From Rattus norvegicus (lineage: Eukaryota > Chordata > Mammalia > Rodentia > Muridae): DNA of 64,000 bases. A model generated the notes under the pieces. That model was not told the DNA's origin. It made no database searches and was given only the letters and a program-made list of their open reading frames with translations. A program made the translations under genes and the position numbers. Numbering within the stretch: the stretch's first letter is position 1; each line of letters begins with the position of its first letter. Below are positions 48,336-60,234 of the stretch, piece after piece. The stretch spans positions 1 through 64,000 of the forward strand of contig NW_026947402.1 in NCBI RefSeq assembly GCF_036323735.1, read 5' to 3'.

Positions 48336-50316
48336 GGGATCTACATACATAAAAGACACCTTACTAAATCTCAAAGCACACACTGCACCAAACACAATAA
48401 GAGTAGGAGATTTCAACTCCCCACTCTCATCAATGGACAGGTCATGGAAAACAGAAACTAAACAGAGATGTAGATAGACTAAGAGATGTCATGAACCAAA
48501 TGGACTTAACAGATAATTATAGAAGATTCTATCCTAAATCAAATGGATATACATTCTTCTCACCACCTCATGGCACTTTCTCCAAAATTGGCAATATAAT
48601 TGGTCATAAAACAGGCTTCAACAGATACAGAAAGATAGAAATAATCCCATGCATCATATCAGTCCACCACGGGATAAAGCTGGTCTTCAATGACAATAAG
48701 GGAAGAACGCCCACATATACGTGGAAGTTAAACAATGCTCTACTCAGTGATAACCTGGTAAAGGAAAAAAATAAAGAAATTACAGACTTCTTAGAATTTA
48801 ATGAAAATGAAGGTACAACGTACCCAAATTTATTGGACACAATGAAACCTGTGCTAAGGGGAAAACTCATAGTGCTGAGTGCCTGCAGAAAGAAACAGGA
48901 AAGAGAATATGTCAGCATCTTGACAGCACACCTAAAAAGTCTAGAACAAAAAGAATGAAATACACCCAGGAAGAGTAAAAGGCAAGAAATGATCAAACTC
49001 AGAGCTGAAATCAACCAAGTAGAATCAAAGATAATCATAGAAAGAATCAACACAACCAAAGGTTGGTTCTTTGAAAAATCAACAAGATAGATAAAGCCTT
49101 AGCCAGACTAACGAGAGGACACAGAGAGTGTGTCCAAATTGACAAAGTCAGAAATGAAAAGGGAGACATAACTACCAAATCAGAGGAAATAAAAAAAAAT
49201 CTTCAGATCTTACTACAAAAGCCTATGTTCAACAAAATTTAAAAATCTGCAGGAAATGGACAATTTCCTAGACAGATATCAGGTGCCAAAATTAAATCAG
49301 GAACAGATAAACCTTTTAAACATCCCCATAACTCCTAAAGAAATAGAGGCAGTCATTAAAGGTCTCCCAAATGAAAAAAGTCTGGGTCGAGATGTTTTTA
49401 GTGCAGAATTTCTTATTCATAATAGCCAGAAGCTGGAAAGAACCCAAATGCCCTTCAACGTAGGAATGAATGCAGAAATGTGGTACGTCTACCCAAAGGA
49501 ATATTACTCAACTATCAAGAGCAATGACTTTATGAAGTTCATAAGCAAATGGATGGAATGGAAAATATCATCCTGACTGAGGTAAACCAATGACAGAAAA
49601 ACACATAAGGTATGCACTCATTGATAAGTGGGTATTAGTCCACATTGTCGAATTACCCTAGATGCACAGAACACATGAAACTTAAGACAGATGATCAAAA
49701 TGTGAATGCTTCAGTCCTTCTTTAAAAGGGGAACAAGAATGCCCTTGGGAGTTAATAGGGAGGCAAAGATTAGAACAGAGGCAGTAGGAATGCCCATTCA
49801 GAGCCTGAGCCACATGTGGCCCATACATATTCAGCCACCAAACTAGATACGTGGATGAAGTAAAGAGCTGCTTGCCAACAGGAGTCGGATGTAGATCTCT
49901 TCTGAGAGACACAGCCAGAATACAGCAAATACATAGGCAAATGCCAGGAGCAAACCCCTGAAGGAATCAGAGAAAGGACTGGAAGGGGCTCTGCACCCCA
50001 TTTGAACAACAATGCCAACCAACCAGAGCTTCCAGGGACTAAGCCACTACCCAAAGACTATACATGGACTGACCTGGGCTCCAACCACATAGGTAGCAAT
50101 GAATATCCTAGTAAGAGCACCAGTGGAAGGGGAAGCCCTGGGTCCTGCAAAGGCTGAACCCCCAGTGAACTTGATTGTTGGAGGGAGGGCTGTAATGTGG
50201 GGAGGATGAGGAAGGGAACACCCAAAGAAGGGGACAGGGTAGGGTTAGGGGGATGTTGGTCTGGAAACCGGGAAGGTGAATAACAGTCGAAATGTAAATA
50301 AGAAATACTCGTTAAA
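47300..50316 (+). mobile_element. L1 with duplicated 5' UTR module and two internal deletions
   Basis: L1 5' UTR (about 47300-48335), then a direct jump into ORF2 endonuclease sequence. ORF2 follows to about 49410, with a second jump into the ORF2 C-terminus (49412-49640), then a rat-type 3' UTR with its G tract (about 50190-50270) ending near 50316. ORF1 and the start of ORF2 are missing at the first junction, and most of the reverse transcriptase and the domain beyond it (roughly 2 kb) at the second. Open pieces are 48491-48958 (endonuclease end) and 49256-49576, which crosses the second junction in frame. It cannot encode an active enzyme. Confidence 0.88.
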
Positions 50317-50601
50317 GAATGTAATCAGATAAACCCATACCGATTTTTCACTTCTTCATAATTTCAAGAAGAACCTGAAAGAGAATATATAATATTCCAG
50401 AGGCAAAAACAGGAATTTAAATTAGCCAGCATAAATATGTTTTGAAAATTTTCTGCTTTCTGTTATTTAATAATTCTGAGTATTCCTATACAAATGATAA
50501 GACGGTTGTGTAATGTCTACCGATCCCGAAAGCCTGAAACATTGTTAAAAACTTTAGCACACTGGTAACAACACAGACTATAATATAAAGGAATAATCCT
50601 G

Positions 50602-50645
<44 letters not shown>

Positions 50646-51856
50646 TGGGTCTTTGGTCAGCATCCTTTTCATTGCCCATCTAAATTCTTTGTTTCTCAAG
50701 TAGATCAGAGGACTACGTGAGGATGTCACTCTCATGTAGAGGACCAAGGAACTTTCCATACTTGCATTTATTTGCTCTTGTGAGCATATAAATAAAATTT
50801 CAGTTCCAACAACAAAACATGGCCGTCCAATGGGATCACCCTTTCACGGCTTCAAGAGTGAGTTGAGAACCACAGTTTTCTACTATATTGAAGAAATATC
50901 AATTAGTGAAATAGAAGAGGGACTGGGTTCTTCATGACTTCTGTACGTGTCCTGAACAGTAATTGCTGGAACTAAACAACCATGTTCTATTCCTATAAGG
51001 CATGTCTATCTACACTCGTAGGTCTAGAGAGACTTAGCAGTGATCCTGGCCATATGCACATCAACTTTATGCTGACATAGTTTGTAGTTTTCATCCTGGC
51101 TTCTGTAACTACAGCCAAAGATGTTCTGAAGACAAATTACACCCAGTAAAGATGTGGATATGCTTGAGGAGACTGTCTCCTTGGTTTTCTGAAGCATAGC
51201 TAAGGTAGACATAGGAAAACAGAACTCCCTGCTCAACTGATCTCTGGGAATGCTGTCATTCTGGCTTCATCTCCTTATATGTTCTTGAATATCCTTTGGT
51301 GTTCTAGCATTGGACTGCAATGAAATACTATGCTGGAGAGGTGTGGGAAACACCTGAACTCTTCCATTAGAGATCAGCAAGATGAGCTGTATTTGCATTC
51401 AATTGATTGTGTACGTTTCTTGTCTTTGTTTGACAATGCAGTTCTGATGTCTCCTACTTCATTTTTTCATGTGTCCAAGTTGTGGGAAAGCATACCTCAC
51501 AATTGCTTCCCATCCTCCATCCTAGTGTCTTAGATTTTAGTGTAACCCTTCATATTTTATATTATCGATACACTATCCTAACTTCTTTTTAACATACACA
51601 TCTCTATTATCCCTGCACACTGTGTGTGTCTGTTTGTGTCTGTGTGTGTCTGTGTGTATCTGTGTACCTTTTGTGTCTATGTGTGTGTGTTTGTGTCCTT
51701 AAATAGTTAGTTTGTATGCAATTTACAGAAACCATTTTCACTGAAAGAATTCTCTGTAAAAAATCTATAAACTGTGGATGGGGCATAATCCAAATGGTCT
51801 CCCACAATGTGGCCTTCTAGAAAGATTAGCATTATCTGTAATAAAAGAATACGCTT
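50317..51856. other. Unique stretch with two microsatellites
   Basis: No gene recognised. It contains an (AAT)n run at 50602-50644 and an imperfect (TGTG/TCTG)n run at about 51617-51695. Confidence 0.5.
50602..50644 (+). repeat. (AAT)n microsatellite
   Basis: About 14 uninterrupted AAT units. Confidence 0.96.
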
Positions 51857-52369
51857 GACAAGTAAGGGCAGGCTGACAGGAACTGGATGTAGATTTCACC
51901 TGAGAGAAACAGCCAGAATACAGCAAATACATAGGGGAATGCCAGCAGCAAACCATTGAACTGAGAACGGGACCCCCGTTGAAGGAAACAGAGACAGGAC
52001 TGGAAGTACTTGAAGGGGCTTGAGAACCCATATGAACAACAATGCCAAGGAACTAGAGGTTCCAGGGACTAAGCCACTCCCTAAAGATTATACATGGACT
52101 GATCGTGGGCTCCAACCTCATAGGGAACAATGAATAGCCTAGTAGGAGCACCAGTGGAAGGGCAATCCCTTAGTCCTGCTAACATTGAATCCCCAGTGAA
52201 CGTGATTTTTGGGGCAAGGGCGGTAATGGGGGGAGAATGGGGATGGGAACAACCATATACAATGGGCTTAGGGGTTAGAGAGTGGGGTTAGGGAGATGTT
52301 GGCCCAGAAACCGGGAAAGGCAATAACAATTGAAATGTAAATAAGAAATACTCAAGTTAATAAAGAAAA
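51857..52369 (+). mobile_element. Short L1 3' UTR insertion with target-site duplication
   Basis: A severely 5'-truncated young L1 consisting only of 3' UTR, including its G-rich tract (about 52210-52300) and A tail. AAAAGAATACGCTT at 51843-51856 is matched by AAAAGAATATGCTT at 52370-52383 (one mismatch), a 14-base target-site duplication. Confidence 0.93.
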
Positions 52370-52383
52370 AAAAGAATATGCTT

Positions 52384-53694
52384 CAAAGCAAAACTTGGAG
52401 GAAATACCCTGACATGTCTACATTATAGCTGTGAACTGTGACATTGTTTTCGTGGCTTCTGTAGTCAGACATGTGGCCTTTGAAGCCAAGCTGCATCCTG
52501 TGGATCTGTAAATAATCTGAGAGAGACTTTCAACTCGGCACATAAAGCATGTGAAATGCATGAAAAGACAGGTGCAGCCATTGTGACACTGCCATCCCAA
52601 TGGATACATGGAACTGTTGACAATCACAGAGTGGGATTCTCATGTCTGAACTTTGACACCCAGCTAGGAATATGTAACCTGCCAGTTCAGTTCCTGAGTA
52701 CCATCCAAAGGCCAAGGGTAGGCTCAGATGAAGTACTGATGAAGATAGGTGCTGTTCCTTGTGAGCTGCATGTGAGGGTATGTGGAAGACCACTCAGCCT
52801 CTTCTGACATGGGAGATCAGAGTAATGAGAAACAGACAAAGGGGACAATTCTGTGTTTTGTTTTGTTTTGTTTTTTGGGGGGGCCACCATAACTACGTTT
52901 TCCAGGCTAAGGATTTGCTCATGGAAATGTAGTGTCTCACATTGGTAAAGGCCAAGCTGTATGAAGCCTCAATATCAAAACTGTGTCCAAGGTTCTTTCT
53001 TAGTTACCTGGGATTTACAGGTAGTCCTTCATACCTTGTCTTCTAGATTCACAAATTCTTTTCTGGCTTCATGTACATAAGGCATATTCTTTCATTCTCT
53101 CTGTGTGTGTGTGTCTCTCTGCGTCTCTGTCATATTTTTTCCTCTATCCTAGAACAGTCTTTACTAATGATAACATATTTCTTGCCAGTTTAAGCACTTC
53201 CTTATCTTATAAACCCTAGTGTGATCTGAACTAGGTGTCCTCTGGAGAACCACAATTAGAAATAGAGTTGACATCCAACTCTACTAGACTAGTACTTAAA
53301 CACCTGTGAAGATGCAGAATATTCAACAACTCCCAACAAGCTTAGGGCCCAATAAGCATGTATGGAAGGTAAATTTTCAGAGATCCAAGAAGTGCATGGC
53401 AGGCTGACCATGGGCTTGCTTCTCTTTGCTGGGACTGCCAGGATCATGACAAAAGTTACATGGGGCTCTAATAAACATGTATAGTTTAATAATACCTAGA
53501 CTCTACACTTACTTTACCATTCCCTGTCTGTAGGTTTCTAATGGATGCTGTCCATAAATGTAGTAGTGACACCCTTTCAGGAGTATAGACGTTGTCACAT
53601 GTGGCACCCAACAGAAGAATTTGACTTTTCTTCCCTGGTTGAAGCTCCTTATCATTGATCTACATATTTGTCCCCATGACTGATGCTTTGTTTT

Positions 53695-53742
<48 letters not shown>

Positions 53743-55400
53743 TGTCTGTCTGTCTGTCTGTCTGCCTGTCTTTGTCTCTGTCTGTATCTTTCCTTCATAT
53801 AATAACTCTCCATAGTATAGCATGACTTCTTAATTGCTCATTCCAGGTTGACCCACCATGCTTTCTCTGACTGTTTTTGAGGTCTCAAATTGCACCTATG
53901 TTAACCAATGCACCTGTAGCCTGACCTGTGAACTGCTGCTCACATCATAAACAGCCCCATGTCTAAAACATGTTATTTTTGAGGCTCTGAACAATGTTTT
54001 TGTCCAAATTTACACAATTATTACTAGTTTTTTACTCCCCCACCCAAACTGTACTACTCTGTGGATCTTTCCAAAATCTTTGGTTACTTGTATTTATCTA
54101 TGTGCCAACTCTACAAAGAAGGCATAATCCCAACTCTCCAGCATTAGTTAGGAGGAGCAATGGATGAGGAAATTGGAAAAAATGATCATTTAGCTCCAGA
54201 AGATGTCCTCTTAGAGGGATTAACTGTGTAGAATCGTTGCATCAACGAAAATCATCCTGACCTAAGTTCTCAACTTCCTGTCTTCCTTGTCATTTTCAGC
54301 CTGCAACATAAGGTGGGGAAGACAAATTCTGGGCTTTGTTTGAAAATTTAGGCTTCAATATCTGTACATGATGGTGGGAAAGAATTCAATAAATCAGTCA
54401 TATCTCCATTTTAGAAGGGAGAGTGATGGAAAGTCTTCGCTTGTGTCTCAGGCAAAGGTACTGGAAAGGGCAACTTGGCTTGTTGATTTGGAGAAGATCT
54501 AGTTAATGTGTAGTTATGTGATGTTGAAGGGGACACTCCTCTGGATACACTATTGTATACCTGAAATTCTGTGGTATTCTCTGTGATATCACTAGTGTTA
54601 TGGAAACAGAAGCTGCCCTTGTGGTATTTAGTTAGTGCATATTGGTTTACACACAGACATGTTTTTTAGGATTATCAAGTTATTTACAGGGAAAACAGAA
54701 TGCATGGTGAGATGAGAGAGAGACAAAATAATTAGGACTTCTTTCGTGTTATAAAAGTGCAAAATAAATAATCTGGTGTAAAGCAGAGAGAGTAAGCCCT
54801 GAGCCACTGCTGGGAAGCTTCCTAGAGAAGCTGTGCTTGGGTCAGACCTCTTAGGAGCAGGACTTGTGGTCTGAAACCTCTAGATTCTAAAAGAAGGGAC
54901 CAAGCGTCAAGAATATCTGATGAATGTTGGGCAGACCACCAGTAATTGACAAGCATGCTGTTGGTTTGCTATGAGTTCCTTATTTTCACTCCGAATGAGA
55001 AAGATATCCAATAGGAGCCACATAGATAAAGCTTCGCCACTCAGGGTAGAGTATTGGACTTCATCTTCACAGGATTCCTGTACATGTCATTGACATGTTG
55101 TGATAATAAGAGAGAGATACTGCCCTGGACATGTATCAAAATCTCAGACTCATTTTTCTTGAACATACATGTTTAGGGCTTTGTGGTCCTAAGCAGTATG
55201 GACTACAGAACTTACCTGCATATGTCTAGCAATCATCGTTGGAGGCAGGAGAGTAGCTAATAGGTCCAACTTGAAAAGAGCTTTCTTACTCTCTCAGTGC
55301 TTCAAAGTGTCTGTAGATTTCCCCTTTCCTCATGCTTTGTTGGGGGACTCAGAATGGTCTCTCCTGTGACTGGGCCATTAATATGCATGTTCCCTTGTGT
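52384..55400. other. Unique stretch, no gene assigned
   Basis: No repeat family recognised apart from the (TG)n run at 53696. The + frame 52556-52807 (83 codons) overlaps minus frames and cannot be linked to a family. This DNA may be intron or flank of the decayed exon near 55.4 kb. Confidence 0.4.
53696..53767 (+). repeat. (TG)n(TCTG)n compound microsatellite
   Basis: About 22 TG units followed by six TCTG units and a few imperfect ones. Confidence 0.97.
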
Positions 55401-55409
55401 TTATCTACA

Positions 55410-55570
55410 GGGTCTGCTGGGAAGGCATCATGCCAACCTTCCACCATCAATGAGCATGTTCAGCAGATTAAGAAGTAGGAGAAACTGACTATTGAGCTCA
55501 AGAAGAAAACCTGTGAGTTGGGTAAACTTCCAGGAATACTGACCCATGGCATCAGCAGAATTTGAACAAA
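55410..55570 (+). pseudogene. Decayed exon resembling Dlg5-derived Speer/takusan genes
   Basis: Speer and takusan are rodent-amplified families with coiled-coil N-terminal sequence derived from Dlg5. Here a pyrimidine-rich stretch and CAG acceptor (near 55405-55410) precede a segment reading SAGKASCQPSTINEHVQQIKK, a stop, then EKLTIELKKKTCEL and, after short divergence, ILTH and (with one base missing) an R-x-LNKR-like end near 55570. These match, from memory, the GK-x-S-x-PST, EKLTxELKxKTxEL and ILTHxTNRDLNN-type pattern of that family. The in-frame TAG and the frameshift make it non-functional. No partner exon was found with confidence elsewhere in the window. Confidence 0.5.
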
Positions 55571-55920
55571 AGATAGTTATTACACCCAGTCATTCCTTGA
55601 CCGTCTTGACCCCTCTGTGTTAACCCCAGTATTCTCACATCAGAAGAAACTGCAACTCCAACGTCCTCATGCACAAACACACTTTTCTGATGTGCCTCTC
55701 AAAAGTAGAACTTGAAGGTAGGATAGGAGTGTAATGGAAGCTATTTCATTTCTCAGAAAAGCAGAAGCTGTGTTTGAATAACAGACGAGATATGGCAAGC
55801 AGTGTGTGAGCTCTCATCCTGGATTTTAATAGAGAGAGATGCATTTTCTGTCCTCAGAGGAACACAGAAAGTTGGTCAGCTACAGAAGCACAGTAACTTA
55901 AACTTAGATAAGTAAACTTT
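55571..55920. other. Unassigned, probable intron-like flank
   Basis: No recognised repeat or gene. Confidence 0.4.
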
Positions 55921-55924
55921 TGTT

Positions 55925-56105
55925 TTTTTATTTATTTTAAAGATTTATTTTATTTGATTTTTATGAGTATACTGTACCTGTCAGACTCACCAGACTCACC
56001 TGTCATTATGAATGGTTGGATGCCACGATGAGTACACTTGGAATTGAACTCATGACATTTGGAAAGACAGGCAGTGTTCTTAAATGCTGAAAAAACTTCC
56101 TAGTC
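55925..56105 (-). mobile_element. B2-type SINE, diverged
   Basis: On the minus strand it carries the tRNA-derived B2 order: a degraded head near 56105, the GAGTTCAATTCC-type segment near 56040, the middle region, and a 3' end rich in AATAAA and AAATCTTT (55926-55960). It is worn and lacks the first bases of the consensus. Confidence 0.8.
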
Positions 56106-56106
56106 T

Positions 56107-56128
56107 AAACTACTACTACTACTACTAC

Positions 56129-56171
<43 letters not shown>

Positions 56172-56172
56172 T
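56107..56172 (+). repeat. (CTA)n(TTA)n microsatellite
   Basis: Seven CTA-type units followed by about 13 TTA units next to the B2 head. Confidence 0.95.
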
Positions 56173-58756
56173 ATTGTTAAGCAACCCTAGATAGATCAAA
56201 ACTTACCCTCCTCTAATGTTCTTCCCCCTTCCCTGTTTGAAGAAGATCTTAGAATAAAGAAAGTCACCATAATATCTGCCCCTCGACCTCAGCATTAAAT
56301 AATGAAAAATTTTACTTTTTCTTAGCTATGGAGATTTTCTTGTTGACTGGGCCCATAGCTTCAGACCTGAAGTCAGGGATATTATGGACAATGGAGATCC
56401 ATTTGAAAGAAGCTGCTTAACTTGGAGGAACAGGGAAACAGTGAGCAAGAGTAAGATGTTTGTCCACCAGGTGATCCCTTGCTGAGAACAAAGTCTCCTC
56501 TTCACAGCCTGAAAACTGGGCAGGCTGGGTAAGTAGGCATAGCTAACAAGCCAATCCAATTGTGTAAATATTTGTACATATACAGGGTATAAAGGGAGAG
56601 CATTTCATTGACTAAGTTGAATACAAACCCTGTCCACTATGTTCTTATATCTTGCAAGGTAACTTTGGTGTATTTTGTCTATCCTGGGATCCAGAAAGAT
56701 CGCTTCTCACTCTCATTGTGATTTCTTCCCTCATATGACCCTTAAGAGTACTGAGGAAGTCAGAGAAAAACACAGACAACAATAATCTACATTGTAGAGA
56801 TCAATTACTTCTCATAAGAAACACTTCCTCATAGCTGTGAATTCAGCAGAGGGGCAAGCTGCAACCAATGCTTGATACTGCATCTGAAGTCTGGTATACA
56901 GGCTCATTGACTAACTATTCTATTGGAGAAAGGAAACATCAAAAGTTAGCATGAGAACAAAAAAAAAAAGACTTAAAATATAATCAGAACACTGATACAT
57001 AGCAGTAAGTGTTCCCAGTGAGGGTCACAAATAACATGAAGGGTATTACTTGAGCAAGAGTTACTCTGCTGGAGTCCTCATATTTCATATTTACTTGAAA
57101 ATCTGTCACAGCAGACCATATTGATATCATACAATAGTCCAGAGAGACCATACCCAAAAGTATATAATTCCTACTGAAATAAAGTGTTGATAATACTGCA
57201 CATCACACATTTGTATGTGAGTCTAAAATTAATGTTCTACATAGATGAAAGCATTCCCACAATCCTTATCTTAGTCACTTGATTTTTTTTTCGTTTGGAA
57301 AATGGCTGAGTATTCTTCAGTTCCACACCTGAACTGAACTGACTCTTCCTCAGACTGTATACATAGTGGACATCTGAGTAGCAATTGACATTTTTAGCCA
57401 GGTTGGTCTCCCCATGGATCTTTTTGGGCATGAATAAGCATGCATAGACATATTTTACTAAAGGATTCATGTAGTAGCCTAAATATTACAGGATCCCATT
57501 GCTGTAAATAATTTTATTTTACACGGCAGAAGGAAGGTGTATCAAAGGCTGTGTATCAAACGTTGTAGATATTACACCATCCATAGATGATAATATATCA
57601 AGAATAATCCCTTAGGATTACACACATTGATCTAGAAACTCACAGACGATTCTAATCCAGGACAGGTAATCACTTGACTTGGAAACTTACAATAATATAA
57701 TGCTCCAGATCTATGTGGAGTGTTAATAGATAATGAGAAACCACCTAAAAAGCATATGCATAAGTACAAGATGCTATTCAAAAATTATCCAGAGGGAGTT
57801 TGGCAACCTACATTCAGCACAAAGAGATTGATTCGTCACTTCACAGATTCTGATCAGATCAATTTAGTATTGAGAAAACTATATGAGAACTCACTTGCGT
57901 ATCCCATGACTGTACAACTAGGTAGTCACAGCAAACATGACATTCAGGAAGCATAGCTTGAACTTGCCAACAATGGACAGAGTGCATTTAGCTGACGAAG
58001 TCTGACCATGAAACTCAAATTTCCGAAATACCACTTAGGTTTGGATTTACAGAACAATAAATACTTAATGAGTTTTGGGACAAAATTCTAATCTAAAGAC
58101 TACAAAATTATTTATCAATAAGCTCTTAATCCCTATGGAGAGATTAATGGTAGATATAATGAATTTAATCTGTAGCCCAGAGGTATAAATAATTGGTGCA
58201 ATGTGAGGTGATTTGGTATGTTTAAGAAACATGCAAAAAAGGGAGGTCATTCTATCTTTGAACAGATTTGCTTCTCAAACATTTAGCATGAGTTACTGTG
58301 GAATGACCTAGACACATACATGCACATATCCTACAATTAATTGATTTGTTCTGTTCTGTGTGTGGTATGCCGGACTAATCCAAGGTAGGAAGTATATAAT
58401 GCACAAGTATTTTAAAACCAATATCAATGAAAATAAATCAGAATTCCTCTTGTGAATGCCATCCTAGATGAGTTAATCCAGATCAAAAAGTAAAAAATGA
58501 GTTACATATTCACTTTAATCTAAATGTTAATTCTCTAAACTGTGTATCTGTATGATCATTTTGTGTAAGTGTCTAGTATGAACCAGACCGTCCTTATTTT
58601 GAAAAGTGCAAGTGTACTTATGTATTGCTGAAAGACACAGTCAGGAACAGGAATATCAAATGTGAAGAGACAGGGAAAAGAGCAACAATGAAGGGAATGT
58701 AGTACATACAGTTAAATTGAGAGACATTTGAGGCATTGAATGGAAAACTAATGGAG
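56173..58756. other. Unique stretch, no gene assigned
   Basis: No repeat family recognised. The + frame 57720-57956 (78 codons, hydrophilic, begins MLIDNEKPPKKH) reads smoothly but has no family match I know and no splice or promoter support. Confidence 0.4.
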
Positions 58757-60232
58757 TAGAAAAAAATTTTTTTAAATTTTTATCAAGTAATTAAACATTT
58801 GCTATAGTTACAAGGGCAGAAGATAAAATATTGAATGGGTTTATCTATGTGAAATTCGAATAATTAGTCACAACAATTTTGGATTTCAATTTTTAGTAAA
58901 CCTATGTTACAAATACTGACTGTATAGTCATTAAGGAGAGAGATGTTAACATACATATCTTATATTGTTGGAAACATACATATTTTATATTATAAACATT
59001 GGAAGTGTAAAATAATCTATGTATTTGTTTACATTTCAAAGACATTTCCCAAACTCTTCTTTCTTTATTGAATCCTCCAAGCCTTTCCGATTCTCTTTGT
59101 TTCTATGATGGTGCTCCTCCATCTACATGGCCACTTCCACTTTAGCCATCTAACACCCTCCTTCTCTGGGTTATGATGTTTCCACAAAACCAATTGCCTT
59201 CCTTTCCAGAGATGGCAGATGAGGCAGTTGTCTTCTCCCTATGCTTTACTGTCTGCATAGCAGTATCCATGTACTGGCCAAGTATACTCTTGTTGGTAAA
59301 TTTCGTGAGACTCTGAAAGGTAAACTTAATTGATACTGTTGTTTTTCATATTGGTTTCCAATCCTTTTAAGATCCTTTAGGCATTCGACTAACTCATCTT
59401 ATGTGGCTGTCATTTTCTTTCAAATGTTTAGCTGTATCACCATCTGTCTCAGTCAGGTGATGGCAGAGCCCCTCAGAGGACAGACATATTAGGGTCTAAT
59501 CTGCAAGCACATCTTTACATCAGGAATAGTGCGAGGATTTACGGTCTGTGGATGAAATGATTCTTATGGTGTGGTGGTCTCTGGAGGGCCTTTCTTCATT
59601 CTCTGCTCTTTTTTTTACATTTTTTAAGCCTTGGATATTTATACGTTAAAATTTTGATCTGCGTGGCAGCACCATCCATTCAATAGGGTCATGTTTAGCT
59701 ACAAGGGGCAGTCTGCAGTCGTTCTATCTCTTTGCTGCTTTGTATTTCAACTAACATCATCCCAGTAGGTGTATGGGAGCCTTTTGGATTCTTGAAATCG
59801 GGGATTTCCCTGGGAATACCCAAGTTCACCACCCATCAATGATGATTATTGTTATTTATTCCACTTTTCCTCTGGGTTTCTCTCTTCTGTCTTTTCATTG
59901 TTGCTGCTCCCCCGACTTTGTCTATCCTTCTGTACCTGTAGCTAGGACCCATTTTCCCTCCTCCTTCTAAGTTTGTTGCAAGCATCCACAATTGGTTTTC
60001 TTTCATGTTACCATGCATGTGATGAAGGATTTTAATTGTGGGTATTCTGTACTTTGTGGCTAACATCCAAATGTCCCTAAGTACATCCCATGATAGGACC
60101 TTTTCAATCTCTGTTAATTCACTATTTTCCAGTTCCATCTCTTTGCCTACAGTGTTCTTGGTCTCCTCATTTTTAATACCTGAGTAGTGTTCTTTGTTTA
60201 ATTATAGCACACTTTCTCTATTTACTCCTCAT
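58757..60232 (-). mobile_element. Second Lx-type L1 fragment with the same extra 3' tail
   Basis: On the minus strand: the end of an old ORF2 and an Lx-type 3' UTR (about 60232-59035), then about 270 bases outside the usual L1 3' UTR ending at an A/T-rich run near 58757. It is in the same order and orientation as 37551-39010, roughly 80-85 percent alike by eye, including the non-L1-like tail. Its 5' end stops at 60232 against the coding-like stretch on the right. Confidence 0.78.
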
Positions 60233-60234
60233 GG

